Shown: positions 35,901 through 49,906, counted from the stretch's first letter. The stretch: DNA of 64,000 nt from Metarhizium brunneum (GCF_013426205.1 NC_089422.1:5084001-5148000), one strand, 5' to 3'. Notes: a model not told the origin generated them from the sequence alone. Program-made: numbers and translations.

Positions 35901-36544
35901 TGAGTGTCTGATGCATTCGCGTCCGGCTTTCCTTGGGGATTCGGCGTAGTACCTGTGGACGCTGCGTTGATTTGTCTTGAGGGAGTCATGGACCCATTTG
36001 CCAGCGGCGTTCCTGGCGTTTGCAAAGCGGGTGTACTGGGGGTATCTCGCGCAACACCATCGACCTCGTCTGCTGAGAGGACCATGAAGGTCTTTTCGAT
36101 ATCCAGATTCGGATGAAACTCCTCCCAGCTTCGTTCCTCTCGCGGCTTATAGTCCTCGGCCTGCTTGACCGACGCGGCCACGGCAGCGGCCGAACCCCAT
36201 CGCATTTCCTCGAGCTCTTCGCTTGCAGAGGCGCGAGACCTGGTACTCCTCTCTCGTCGGGGCATCACAGAAGGTGACTTGCCATTGATGGCGCTTCGCG
36301 CTGCGGTTGTCCTCGACCTGGGCGCAGAAGTCGTCACTTGTATCTCCAAGTCATCCGTTTCTACAAATCTACCACCTCCACCAGGCCCTCCAGGCACATA
36401 ACGACGTCTCTTAGGCGGCGGTTCTGTCGCAGACGTAACAGTCAAGGCTTGTCTCGCTGCGCGCGCTGCGTTCGTCGATCCGAGCGGACGGCCTCGGGGA
36501 CGTCCCGAAGGTGTCCTTCTCGGAGATGGCGAAGCCGGAGCCAT
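32940..36544 (-). CDS. NTO1: NTO1-like PHD/ePHD protein of a MYST acetyltransferase complex
   Basis: Exons 36544-35105, 35051-34030 and 33975-32940 give 1165 residues. The N-terminal ~230 residues are basic and disordered (SGRPRGRPLGSTN is AT-hook-like). An EPL1-like region follows (SYRRTNRIELFESKTFG, VEYDMDEQDDMWLEHLN). At about 427-475 is a PHD finger (CAICDDGDCENTNAIVFCDGCN, CRKC), joined across the first intron to an extended PHD finger (CIFCPNTDGAFK, WAHLLCAMWVPEV, CYICRQKMGACIQC, FHVTCARRA). A helical region and an acidic, Ser/Pro-rich tail ending in a basic cluster complete it. This is the BRPF/Nto1 architecture without a bromodomain or PWWP domain. In yeast, Nto1 is in NuA3, which acetylates histone H3 at methylated nucleosomes. 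ATG 36544 is the first Met of the MAPASPSPRRTP start; the frame upstream lacks ATG. Confidence 0.93.
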
Positions 36545-38548
36545 GTATGGGGACGCGCTCCAAGGCTCCTGAGCACGAGTCAATGTATTCTCTCGATAAC
36601 CGTGAGTCAATTCTGGCCTTTGTCCGTAGGTTTCCGTGCTACAAAGCAAATCCAGGGGGTTGTGTTGCGCGCGACCTGGTCAAGGGGCAGGGGCGGGGTA
36701 GGCGTTCATTTCAAAGCCCCCGTGCAGACGCGGCAGGGCAAAAGGTCGCATACGTCGGGGCAAGTAGTCGAAAGAGAGACCTCGTCGCGGCGCAGAGGAT
36801 GGAAATCACAGAGGCATCAGCAGTTCGTCGTGACGTCGGGGTTCTCAATCTCCGGAGGAGCGAAAAACAGACAACGCGTGAAGTCGCAAACGCACGGGCC
36901 AGTTTGCCCCCCGACCTGCTTGCTCCAGGCCCTCAGCCCTCCAGCACCTTTCTGATGGCCCCATGGCTTCTTCCGGCTAGTAGTGCCTTCCTCAACTCCA
37001 CCTTCACACGTGTTAGTCAGCAGCGCCGAGCTGCGCTTGGCTGTTTTCGGTCAAGACCCGCCAGCACAGCTGCATCCTGCATCTGGGGAAGAGGCGAGAA
37101 ATTGTGGCTCTTGGGAATTCGGCATGGCATTGAAGTGCTATTTTTAAGAGACATGGTTCGGCGTGGTTTGCGAAGGATATTGTTCCTGGGCTGAAGATTT
37201 ATGTGGTTCACTTTTGACGCCAATAAGCGCCTCACCTTGCCCGGCCTTCAACGCACATGTGCCACCCGTTCACTGTTGCTCACATAGACTCGGGAATACT
37301 AGTTCACATTCAACACATTTCAAATAAGCATGGTGCACATTGACACCTTACACAGTCTCTCAAACACCGGTGGTAGGGTTTCACAAATCAAGTTGCGTCA
37401 TTCTCAGCGGTCCTATCAATACCAAGTCTAATTCACCAGTCCCGTCTTCAGCATCCTTCTTGTAGATGCGATTCTAAGGAACTCGGTCCATGCTGCAGCG
37501 TACCTTCGCCGTGGCATAGTCTCGATTAATCTCAGTTTGGGCTTGACCTGGTGTGGGCATTTAATTATGCAAAAAGGCGGTCGCAGAGGCGGTCATGTTG
37601 GTTCGTGCCCCATTCTCGGTCTCTTCCGCACCGCTAGTAAATAGGTCCATGTCTTCTTGTGGCTTGAAGCCCTGCAGGAATAGATCGCTGGATCCCGAAT
37701 GGCTGGCCCAGGTCCTGGTCTCTTAAAACTTGACTCTAGCTTTCAGCTCATGAAAGGGGGCGTGCGGGACGACGATGCGAGCATACTTCACACACGGTAC
37801 CAATAACTACGTGTACAAAGGAGTGAGAGACAACATGGATGCCAGCCCATGATTCGCTTTATTAGTCGACCACAATAGTCTGTCGCGTATCTGGAAATCA
37901 AAATACTAGTTGGATAGCAACACCTCGAGGCGGTTTCATCTAGCCTCAGACGTCCTGCACTCGAACCGAGGGAAGGAAAAAAAAAACAAAGACATTAACA
38001 ACAGCAACCATTTGTCCACACGGTGCCGTGTCCAAAACCAAAATGCAGGCGTTCCACTCCAAAACCACGTCATACGGGACCATGCAGAGAATCAAAACAC
38101 TAAACGATGCAGCCAACCCCCCCTGCAGTCCATTTTTGTCCTTGCATACAAAGATAGGCATCAATTCATGCAGCTTTCACAAGGCCATGCAATTTCATAC
38201 AGCCTTTGACTAACGGTAGCAAATAAGACTGGCTGAGAGAAAGCCATCTTTAAAAACAAATCCAAACGCCACAATCGCTATGCTCCGTAAACCATTCCGT
38301 AAATCATAATATCAATCTTGAGGACCAAACAACGCAAAAGGGGCAACCCCAATGGGATATATAACAGTGTGTAGAGCAGCTAGCGCATTGGCACCTTGCT
38401 CACTAATCAATAAAACCAGAGTTGACCCAACTCCAGCCACTATACAAAAGTTGTTAAGAGGGTATATGTTTGGGGGTATCAATCGAAGGGGTATCAAAAT
38501 AGTAGCCATATCGGAGTGGCATAATCTTTGAGATGAATACTATACAGC
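36545..38548. other. Spacer between NTO1 and the LRR gene
   Basis: Both flanking genes are on the minus strand, so this contains the NTO1 promoter and the LRR-gene 3' flank. A plus-strand frame of 227 codons overlapping the NTO1 5' end (36511-37194) looks like an antisense shadow extending into the promoter. An A-rich tract at 37977-37989 is the only low-complexity feature noted. Confidence 0.5.
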
Positions 38549-41203
38549 TCAGCCCATTGTGCGGCCGCTGTGGATTGGTTGAGCTGGAGACACATGGTGG
38601 GATGCATGCCCCGTCCGTAAAGTTGCAACAGATGGAACGCCAGACGACAGGAATGGATTGCTGGTCCCATCCCAGCTCTCTTCGCTCAAAACACTGAGAT
38701 AGCCGCTACCGACTCTATCGCGAAGGGCTTCAATCCTCCGGCGATACATCTCACCACCTGCATCCCAGTCTTCAGATGCTCTTGGCTCATCTGTAGTACT
38801 ATTCGAGTCGTACGAAGATGGTGTGGGGGGCAACGGTTTGTTGGTGCTGGCCGAAGCACCAGGAGCCCGAGCCACTGAAGAAGTAGAAGCAAGTAGCGTC
38901 TTCTTGCTGTCCGTCAATATGACGGGCGGAAGCAAGGCTTTTTCAGGCTGCCTGGTAATGCGGTAGTTCCCGCCCTCAAACTCGGTTACTGCCACGGAAT
39001 CCTCCGTCAATGATTCCGTCGGCGTAGGCATTGACCCGCCGTCACCAGTTGCAAGATCAACTATGCGTCTCTTTGATACTTTCCGGCGCCGGTAAGAGTT
39101 GGTGTTGACTTCACTAGTGACTGCTTTGGCCACCGGGCGCTCTTTGCGCAGAACAGAAGCCTCCTTGGGCAAGTTGTAGACAATGGTAGGTTTGCTAACA
39201 TCGACAACGGCAGGTGAGTCTGAGACTGCAGGCTTGACTACCGGTACCGACTCAGGAATAGGAGCACGCTCTATCAATAGACGCTTTTCGGAGTAGCTCG
39301 GTCCGTAACCGTCAATAATAATATCCTCTGTACAGCCTGGAGCAGATCGGAAGATGTTGAATATAGTTACTCGATAATCCTTGTGAGTTCTGGTGAAGGG
39401 GTTACCGTCAAGCCAAATTTCTCGAATGTCAGGGATGCCGGTCAGTCTTGCGAGCTCCAGTGGATCAGAAAGACGATTGTCTCGGAGGTCAAGCCGTTCC
39501 AGTGGGTACAACTTCTCAACTCCTGCTAAAGACTGCAGTCGATTCGCCCTAAGATTGAGGGCCGTGATGGCAGGGAGTGGATTGCGAGTAAGGGATTGGA
39601 GTGAGTCGATCATGCAGTGGGAAAGATTCAGCGCACGTAAAGCGGTGAGAGAGGCCAAGCTGTCAGGGATCTGGCTGAAAAGATTAGACGACAAGTCGAG
39701 AGAGTAAAGCGTATTTGAGAGAGGAGCCAAGCTAGAAGGGGGAATCGATGTCATGGCATTGTCAGCGAGGCTGAGGTGTCGAAGAAAGCGCCATTTAGAC
39801 GCCGGTAAGATTCCCATAGCCAAGAGGTTGCTCGAACTGCCCCTTGCATGATGATGCCAAGATTCGGAGAGGCTCGAATGAGAACTGCCTGATCCGGAGC
39901 GTTTGATACGTTGCTGGGATGATCGTGCTTGAGTAGAATGGTTTCTTGAACTTGTAGGGCGAGAGGGAGAAATGCTTCGAGGTCGAGAAGCTTTACAAGG
40001 GCACCGAGGGACGTCATCAGTATCATCACGGGAGATCGAGGGCCTAGCGGTATCCGAGCTCTCACTGTCCTCCAAAACTGGCTCGCTCGGTGTCATTGAT
40101 CCGCGGCGAAGCTCAGCGAGAAGAGTTCTGTGTTCAGGTGATCCTGGAGCAGATGCAGCTCTAATAAGCTCGGGAGGCATGGTGGGGCTTCGTCGAGGGC
40201 TATTAGTGCCGGCAGCCCACGTCGTGGTTGGCGATGATTGAGACTTGGAAGTACGACGACGCCTCTTATCCATATCATCCAATACTATGTCTATCAAAAT
40301 GTCTGCTGGGTCCTCAATGCCGGCGTGCCTCAGGCTGAGAGACCGCAGTTGGTCTGCAAGACGGTCCCAACCAAAGAATTGACGAAAGTCAATGCTGTTA
40401 ATTTCAAGAGCTTGCAAGTTCTTGAAGACGTAAATCGGCACGGCGGAGTCGAAAGGGAATTCCTCGAATCCGCTGATCAAACGCGCTCGCCAGTCCGGAG
40501 CCAGTCGCAAGCAGGGAATCTTGGTGAAGGCCGAGTACAGGTACTTGAGATCAGCCTGAAGGGCGGCTTTTTGGCGTTCGGTTCTGGCAGCAGATATACT
40601 GGCTCCAATACCCAGGCTATTCCACAGCGCAGACATGCCAGACATGACGCTTCGCATGCTAGAGACAGAGTGTATTGAGCCTACATCGGAACTGCGGCTA
40701 CGGGCTCTCTGCGAGTTGCCGAGAAATGAAACATAGTTGGTGGAAGATGAACTATCGTGTAGGTTTTCCAACCGTACTTTCATAGGTCCAACATTGATCC
40801 CAAGTTCCTCGAAGCGGGATAGAAGGAAGAATAGGTGGTGGGGGGTGAGCGCCAGCTTCGCAGACTTGACATTATGTGAGGTAAAGTTCAGAGCTCCCAA
40901 TGAAAACGCCGCTGCTAAAGAGCTTGTTGTGGAGGAGGATGTAGAGGGTCGGTCTGGCAAGGTCGGGGATGGAGGGATCGTTGCCGCGCTGGTGCTCTGG
41001 GACGATCGATGGCGAACCTCGCGACGCTGGAACTGCAAGGCATTGGCAAGGGCCTTTTCGTGGTTGCGCACAAAGGCAGCCAGTTGCTGGTATAACGGTT
41101 AGTGTTTAGTTTTTGGAATCCGCAACGACCGAGCCGTCAGCCACGCAGGCTCGGATAGTAGTAGACTTGCCTTTATGAAATAGTCTCCGTCTTCAGAATC
41201 CAT
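38549..41203 (-). CDS. Leucine-rich-repeat protein, STK11IP/LIP1-like architecture
   Basis: Exons 41203-41171 (MDSEDGDYFIK) and 41086-38549 give 856 residues. The join is phase 0 and uses GCAAGT as donor, a GC-AG intron, with CCAG as acceptor. No GT nearby restores the frame. A conserved N-terminal region (QLAAFVRNHEKALANALQFQRREV) and a helical domain with PHHLFFLLSRFEELGINVGPMKVRLE are followed by a Ser-rich insert. At about 450-590 there are LRRs (LRHLSLADNAMTSIPPSSL, NTLYSLDLSSNLFSQIP, LRALNLSHCMIDSL, ITALNLRANRLQSL, LERLDLRDNRLSDPLEL). The tail is disordered. The N-terminus plus LRR layout recalls LKB1-interacting protein 1, but that link is from memory of architecture. Function is unknown; it is probably a cytosolic scaffold. 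Confidence 0.85.
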
Positions 41204-44200
41204 GTCTATGGTCTATCTATGCATCGGACGATTGTGCAGCAAAACCTCTGTATTGACGAGAGAAAAGAGCGGCAGAGGGTCTTTACAGAAGGAGTGCAAG
41301 CAAAAAAAAAATCGTCACCGAGGTTATTTCTTCAGCAACTCCACGAGCCGTTCGAAGTTATCTCAATAGGATTTCTGGTCGGAGCCAACCTGGATGCCAA
41401 AGACAGGTTAGCGATGAGGAACAAACAACCAGCCGTCACAATGCAAAAAACAGAGAGATGATTCAGGAATACTCTTGAGAAACACTAGAGCACGTTCTCT
41501 GCGTGGATGTGGAGGGAAAAAAGCAAAAGACCTTGTCAGGGTCTCAGAAGGCTGGAAAAGACCAGGGTATGTACAGCAATTTCCCCTATCTCAGACAGCT
41601 GAACAATGACGGCGGCAATATTGCTGATACATTCACAAGACACGAGGAATTCCCAAAGCACTTGACCGGTGTAATAATTATGATTGGGACAGGATTGTCT
41701 CGAACAAATAGAGAGACGCACAGAGTGGGCGTTGCACGAGTTCGGGAGGGGAAAAAAAAAGTTGACACAAAAGCGAGGCAGCGATAACCCAGGATCGCCC
41801 GCCACGACGACAAAATTAAAAGAACAGGCCAAAGGCGAGAGGTAGTGAAGAACTAGGGATTCGGATGCACATGCAAGCAGGAAGAAAAAATGCAATCTGG
41901 TCGAAAAGCGTGGAATTCATGTCAGACCGGCAGGCGGACAGCGCAAGGCTAAGGCTGGACAAGGACGAGGCGGCAACAACAACAACAACAAAGACTTGGC
42001 AAGTTGACTCACCTTGCAATAATCAAGCCGCCGGGTACGTCTGACAATTACCTCGTTAAAAAAAAAACAAAAGGAGAACGCCGGTTCTCAAAAGAAGAAG
42101 AGAAAGGACTCGAGGCTATCGCCAGCCTCGAAAATACGCACAGGGGGAGCAGCAACGTCGATGCAAGCCCGTTTTCCCACCCAAGGTTGCACAGAGAAGG
42201 AGGAGAGTCGAAACAAGCGCAGGACGACAAGAAGAGAAGAAGGGGTCCAACGCCTTGATGAAGGAGGGGCCCCCTGCTAAAAGTGGCTGTAGATGTGCGC
42301 ACATGCAGGTGTGCGCAGGTGGGCGCGGTTGTGCGTGTGCCAGTGTGCCAGTGTGCCAGGGCGCTTGGCGAGTGCTGAGTAACATCAACTGATGGACAGG
42401 GGGGCGTGCCAGTGGAAAACTCGCAGCAGGTGCCGGCTCTAATAACACCAGCTTCAACTCGACATGGACTTGAGCCGAGATGTGACAGACAGGCTCCCCA
42501 TATCGCAACATTAGCATGTACTCCGTATGTACAGCATGAGCATGTTATTATACCATGTTGCGGCCATGGGACCAGGCCACACCCGTCCAGCCCAGTCACA
42601 TTACGGAGCCGTCAAGGCAGATATCTGTCGCTTCAATGTTACACGCAGCAGACGCTCCGACTGCCACGGCAGACCCCGGAAGCATCACCATCATCAAACG
42701 CCAACATCCGCACATTTGAACCCGTCGGCCGTCAGTATCAGCACCGACCATGGTCCGCCTGCGCCGCGACTCACGCAATCAAATCACACAACACCGTTCG
42801 AACCATGAGACTGGGGCTGGCGCCGCTAGTGGCCGATGTGGGTTTCCTGGTGCCAAACGCAATTCCATGGCCGCCAGTGATGCATCTCGACTGGCGTCAA
42901 CCCTGGTCACCAGGCGATCAAGTGGCGCCCTGCTGATTGGGGCGTCGCTGGACCCTCGCAGCTAATCCCGGCGATACCATACATACATACATGGGCGCTA
43001 TGGCATTACTCGTTCTATCCTGGCAAGGCTCAGCAGCAGGTCACCATTCGGCCCATGGCCAAGGATGGTTCATGGCAATGAGGGGGGGGGATGTGTGTGC
43101 TCGAGATACACCAGAGATGCGCCGGAGATACGGGGAATGGACCTTCAAAAAAAAAAAAAAAGGCCAAGACAAAGGGCACCCGACACAAGAATCAGCTAGC
43201 GGATACCACCAGACAGACAATCACACAACAACTCCGTAGACTACGAGGCCACCCGAACATCCCAGATGCCTCAGTGCCGGCCACCACCACACACCAGCAT
43301 CCACTTATCCATGTCCCATGCCCATCAGATTGTTTTCAATTGTGGCGACCTGGACCCTCATGGCCCCAGCTTACCCATGTTTCTTCCCTGCGTGATCCAG
43401 CCCGTCATCCAGCCCGTCATCCACGCTTCTGTCTCTCATGACGACCAAAACACACTGGTCTCAAACAATCCATCCATCTACAACGATATGTCTCATGTGG
43501 CCTTTCGCTGTTTTATCCGAATCGTGGGGCTCCAACTCCGGCTTATTCGGATTGACATTCAATTGCATCTCCAACACCTCCAAGGATCAATTGATGCTGT
43601 ATCTCGCGCTACGAGTACTAGTGCGCACTCGCTTGCCGACGTTGAAAGGAAGGGAAAAAAAAGATGATGAATGCTCACCACCCAGTCCAGTGCATGGGGC
43701 CAATGGCCAGAGTCTGCATTAGCTCCTACACCTGCTAGAGCAGTAAGAGTCAGTCATTCATTCATTGAATGGAGTAGAGAGATAGATAGATAGATAAATG
43801 TGTCGGCGCGGCGAACACAATTAATAAACCATCAATGGTATTGCAAGAGCACTCCCCTCTCGTTTGCGCCTGCCATCACGAACTGAGAGGTGCACCCCGT
43901 AGATTGTCATTTGTCTTGTTCGAGTGCTCCTTCCTAGCTCTTCTCCAACTGCCCGCCAGCATTTATGGCATGCGCTCTGCTTGCGCGGCTTTAGACCCAT
44001 CAACTACTATTCTTCTCCTTGCATCTTCAAGACAGCCCTTATACATAAGAGTTACCATCAGGCCTCGCGCCCACCCGCGTCTCATGCAATGGAGCGGAAG
44101 GTGGTGTGGACACCATTACTCCAGAAACAACTGAACTCGTCAGTCCGAGGTGGCGTCGCAAAGAAGGGGGATCAGAGGAGGCTTTACTTAGAAACACAGC

Positions 44201-47200
44201 CATGACGCCTCCGGTTCGGCCGCAAATGGCATCGACTGGACGAAATTTTACCAGATAGTCGCAACTCTATACTGACCACCCGGGTATGGCCCGCCAACAA
44301 AGCACATGAATGACGGATGCGAACCGAAGGTCCCGAGTCTTCTGCTGTTTCCCATTCCAAAACTGCGCTGCAAACATGTTCAATTCAGTCTATGCTGGTC
44401 GTTACGGACGCCTCCGCAAGTTCTCGGCGATGAACTCTTGAAGTGGCCCTGCGGATGTGCATCGCCATCCAACAAACACACGATGTTGTTGGTTCCCTGC
44501 ACTCGACAGGGTTGTTATCCTCGAAACCCCAGCGACACGTCATTGGCTCCGTGAGCAAAGGACGTTTGCTTCTGTGGAGATGACGGCATGGGTGAGTAGA
44601 GCAAGTCGACTGTCGAATATGAAATCCATGCAATGCAATGCGGTGCAGTGCAGCATGCATGCCTGGCGCGTACAACAAGGGTCAAAAAGTGATTAATTAT
44701 GCTTGGTCGAGCTCGACACACGGGTTGAGTCCCCCAGGATTGGGATAATGTGCCCCTAATCTGCGAAGGTAGCCGCGAATGCTTATTGAGTCATGAAGAC
44801 AAGTCAAACTGAGTTTGGATGGCCGTTTTGCAACTGCAGATCTTATCCAGGCCCCTCGACGATCTATATTCTCTTGGCCTCTGATATGATGGCAGTGGCG
44901 TTGCATTTCAAGGCCCTATTTGCTTCCCAGTGAGGTCAAAGTGGTCTGGAAGAGTGTTAACTCCCTATCTGAAGGGTTGTGTTTCATTCCTTTCCCCGCA
45001 TCGATCGAGATAACCACGTTTTAGTGAAGAAAAAAAAAAAGGTCAATACCTGTGCTAGAGTAGCTTCATACCAGAGAGTGCACTGGTATGCGGCGAACTT
45101 GGCAACGATAGCATTGTTTACGTGCTGCCATGCACTCCGTACCCTACCCATCCATGGACCACTCGGCACCGGCACCGTGAGATCCATTTCAGCATGCTGT
45201 TTACAATACCTCTTGGCTCGCGGCATAGCATACTCGACAGTCATCGACTTTGGTTCTTCTGGCGGCGAAACATGCTGCGTCTGGTGGTTTCGAAAAATTG
45301 TCTCCCAAAAAAGTTTCCATTTCTTTTGGCTTCTTGGCTACGGCATGGTCGCAGAGAAGAATTGCCACCCGGCCTTGATAAAGACGATTGAATAGTTGGA
45401 CTGTTGTAAGAATACAGCAAATGAACATCGTTGATACTGAATCCGTGCATACCAGTTCTTCGGGTCGGGCGGTCGCACTCTAGCCAGATTGATTGACAGA
45501 GCACGATGCCACAGATTACCACCTCCCTGCCTTCGAGATGGCAAAACGGGCCTGGGACTGGTTGGCTAGGGAATTGTTGTTTGTACTCCGTACCGCCAAG
45601 GGTTCAACCTTACAGATAATACTGCTAATTAAGTACTACCAGACCCGTCGCTCATCTTAGCGCCCCAGGTTAGGTCCATCTTGATCAGGGATGTCCGCAT
45701 TCGAAAATGAAAATGACGTGTGACCAAAAAAAAAACATACCCATACCCATACACTTACACACACACACACATACGTATATCATCATCAGGAATATGTACC
45801 AAGTACGGGGTGCGGAATATGGAGTCATGCCACTAACAAATCGAATACAATATACTTTGTTTACAACAGTCCGAAACCGAGCCTACATCAAAACCTTAGT
45901 ACTTTCAACGCGAATGAGTTACTACACGTTGTTGTGATGGGTTGATGGAATTGTGGACAGGCCGCATAGGCCTTGGTTACCGTTTATTCCCGGTTCGGTA
46001 TACGGTTTCGGTTTAGAACCGACTACGCGACTGGGCAACCCTTGGGATTCACAGCTGCAGCGGAACATTGATGGTGTTGCGGTACTCCGTACTTACACGG
46101 CATACCAAGGGCCCCGTACGGAGTACAACAGAGCACTGAGAGCATCTCACCACCGTAACCAGCAGTCTATGGCATACTCAACTTGCCAACCACTCACCAC
46201 CGAACATTGGTGCCGTTGTTTGTGTCATCTTGCATCTAGTAAACTTCGCAGTATCCACAACAGGCTGTCCTCGCCCTGCTAACATCTGAGCCGCCGATGG
46301 TGCCCCGGTTGATACAAGCTCGCCTTCACTTGCAACCACATCATTCTCAGACCATTCACAGCCGTTGCATTGGCCTGCTGTGTGTCATACTGGGCAATAA
46401 TAGTCTGTATTAAAAAGCTAACCACCGGCCAGCTGGCATCGGACCAGTATAAAAGACCAGTCAGTGGAGGACCCCGGTTCAATGTTCACGCCCCCGTTGA
46501 TCGCAGTACTCCATATGGAGCCAGATTGTTGGATTCGGTTCTGTTTGGTTGCCAAGCCCCGGCCATGGAGTTGTGACATATGCCATGGCTCGCTTATTCA
46601 CCGGTGAACGGTTCACCACCAGCCTTATTAGTAGTAGTACTCACTCGCACCGGTTTGACATGCCGAATAACGACATCATCACCACATGTGATGCAAAGAG
46701 CGCCCAGGCCATGGACAGATGACACGAGGTAGCTGTCACTTTCATGCAGGGCCGGCAATGAAGCCAGCCTTGCCCTGGATCGCGTCGGAGTATAGTGTAT
46801 GTGTCAGTTGAGACGAGGCCGCACACCTTCCTCGGCAGCCAAGATGTTTGGATGGCCGTTTCAAGATGGCTCTGATCGAATGACAATCCTGTTCCCACTG
46901 CTGCTTGTTTGATTCTGGCCACTCAGGATAGTACGGAGTACATAAGTACGTGGCATCCATGTAATCCATGTACGGACCCCGCCATTGTCAACCTCCACCG
47001 CCATTCTCGCCATGCACGGGATTGGCCTGTAAGCGGCAGCGTGCCTTATCTTGTTTGTGCAAGTCATGTATTCGAGCCATGCTTGTAGTTGGTATTCGTC
47101 CCGTCGAACATGAACGCCAGTTGCCAGCAGATACTAGTATTGCAGACTTGCCATGTCTGTCTGTCTGTCTGATGCGCGTCTCACAATCACAAATGACGGC

Positions 47201-49906
47201 CATCATGTATGTACTCCGTCCGTACCACCCAGGCGCATCTCAGACAAGTCGGCATTGCTTGCTCTTGAAACCGATGCCTAATTTCACTGGCTGTCCGGGG
47301 GATTTCAGTCAACTTGTGATTGCAGTTCTGCACACCAGCTGTGGTGAAGGCAGGAGATATGGGATTGGTGAAGCGAAATTGGCGATAAAAAAAAATGAAT
47401 CATGTTGTGCTGCCGAGCCATGGCAACATTTCAGGCCGCCATTCCAACACCATCCTATGAGTCCATTCGGTTCACCAGCACGGATCCCCTCATATTGGAC
47501 GCACGGCTGTAATGACAAGGACGCCCTGATAAAGCACAGGCGGACTGGATCTCTTCCATGGAGATGAATCGACACAAAGCGATGTGAATTTTGGGCAGAC
47601 GGTACTCCGGTACGTCATTGCAGTCGCACAATCATCGATAGCCGGCCCGCAGAAGACAGAGCACGTAATGGTCGCGGCACAACAGACCTTCTTTCTTTAC
47701 CTGGAGGACATGATTCGTACCGGCTTCAAATGTCACGAATGAAGTCGACGGTCGGTGTTTGACCCCGCCACCACAATTGACTAGCGTTCCATCTGAGGGT
47801 CTCAAGTGTTCCTTGTGCGATGATCATACCCGCCGCCAAGAAGCCCATCCAACCCAGCGGCTTGACATTTGATAGACAGCTACACGGCTATACGGCTGCA
47901 CGGCTACACAGCAACACAGCGAAGGCGCCTTCTGCCCACTAAGGAACAGCCCAGGGTCTCGTCGGCGGAGTCGAGGTTTCCAGTTGGTACATACATGTAG
48001 TCACGGAAGATGGGTAAAGCATCAAACTCGAGAGCAGCATCTCTTGGCAAAGCCTGGTGGTATCTGCGTCTCCGGCACCAACCTGTCCACGTTGGACGTT
48101 TGGCTACGTCGGTTGGCCTTGGCAAAGAGCACAATATTTTCAGCTCATGTCGCCCAAACCTCCGTCATATGTTCACGATCAGAGGGGACCAAAGTGGGCC
48201 ATGCCATGCACTCCCACCAGTTCGCCCTCGATATGTACGGAGCAGGTGCGTTGACTCTTGGTGCGGACTTCACCATGGTGGTTTATGGAATAGCGTCAAC
48301 CACGGCCGCGCCACTGGCGGTTGTTCCAGAAATACACCATATCTGGCCAACCACGTTGCCAAAGACGGGTATTGCCCGCGCACCACATGACGCTGGGCCG
48401 TACACACATTCCTCAATGGCGAGAATGGGAGAATGGGAGAATGGGGATCCCACACCCACGATCTGAACCCCTTCGCTTATTTGACCACCCCGGCGTCGTG
48501 GACTCTTGGGCAGCGCGAGCCCGGATCCGAGTGGCGCCACTCACCGCCTGGAGCAAGCCGTTGGAGGCTGAGGGGGGGCGTCCAGATGTCAACTGGTCCT
48601 TGTCGCGTCAAGTCGTCGGTCGTCGGTCGTCGGTCGTTGGTCTTGGGAAGTTCCACCTGCCGCGTCTGCAACTCTGTTTCGTTGCCCGAACTCTTCAATG
48701 TTGGGCAACTACAGCGCTGCACATAGGCCATGTGCGTCTTACCGGCACACAGAGCATGGAGCAGAGCATACATAGAGTACCGAGTACGTACTCCGTACAC
48801 ACAGACTGTGCTGCAGATGGCGCCATGGCCGCATTCCCCTGCAACGCCCTCGAACGACGGCGCTGTCGGGTAGCACAAGGGTTTGCTGCACGATGATGAA
48901 GTTGGCAGTTGTCAATCTCCAGACCAGATGGGCCCCTAATTCGGCAATAATGGATGTCGACTTGGCGGCGATTTTTATTTTGTGCCCCGAGGCCATTGAA
49001 CAATGAAGCCTACTGCCCCGAGGCCAAAGTCTAAATACGCTGCGACTTGCATGCTGAACCGGCAACTCCGCCGTCGGTGGTGAGTTTGGGCACTGCGCGT
49101 ATACCCAATACGCCGGTTTACCTGTCGTCGCCTGTTGTGCAGCATTTTTGGCCAGTCCGGGGCCTCTTGCATGACCTTCCCCTGGGGTTTACCGGCTTGC
49201 GAAACAGTTCGGCGATCGTTGCCGTCGTGGGAAGAAAAAGGGGATAGTTGTTAGTCACACAGCACATGATAAATCACTTTTATATCTTCGGCCGGCGCGG
49301 GGTTCATCGTCGATGGGTTGCGGGGAGTTTCGCACATTGGCCATGTCCACGATAAGTCGTGGTTCGTCCAGCATGGGCCCGGAATTTGAGAAACCTGAGA
49401 CCGACCATGGATGTCGGCAGATGGATTGACAGCAGTAGAGGTAGAGGTAGAGGGTGCGACGACGTGAAGTTGCGCCTTTGTGGACTCGGCCACGGCGGTG
49501 AATCAAAATCCACATCGCCGTGTTATTGATTGCTTTGCTCATAATGCATTGATTCTTTGCCCCAGCTGGATAAGCACCAAAAAACCGTGGCCATTAGATC
49601 ATAACTGCATGGTGTTAAGATGAATACAGCGACATGGTTGATATTGTCCAATTTTTTTTTTTCCCATCGCATAACGCCGTAGGTGTATACCAAACGTCTT
49701 CCCCCTCCGCGAGCACACCGAATCTACAATTGTGCCCGAGCAAGAATTATACAGTACTGTACATATTGGTGCATGCCAAAAGTCTACATAGTCGCCAGCC
49801 AATGCCCGTGCAAAAAATGCCATGATACAGCAAATGCTCACCCTTCCATGGACTCGCCCGAATAGCCCCAGATCCGCAACTACACCAGCATCCCTCGACT
49901 CACGCT
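41204..49906. other. Gene-poor block (8.7 kb)
   Basis: This is the largest spacer in the window. No frame encodes a recognisable domain; the longest (about 199 codons at 46968-47567, plus, and 191 codons at 48321-48896, plus) have no motifs and many overlapping rivals. Perfect GTACTCCGTAC copies occur at 45583, 46082, 46116 (inverted), 46931 (inverted) and 48788. Simple repeats include (GATA)n at 43780-43798, a (CA)n run near 45750-45770, (GTCT)n near 47155-47172 and triplicated GAGAATGG units at 48420-48447. GC content is ordinary, so this is not RIP-scarred repeat. Long non-coding transcripts or long UTRs are possible but cannot be shown here. Confidence 0.5.

Noticed and set aside
36511..37194. 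Plus-strand frame of 227 codons
   Set aside because: It is largely antisense to the NTO1 start and its promoter; no recognisable protein.
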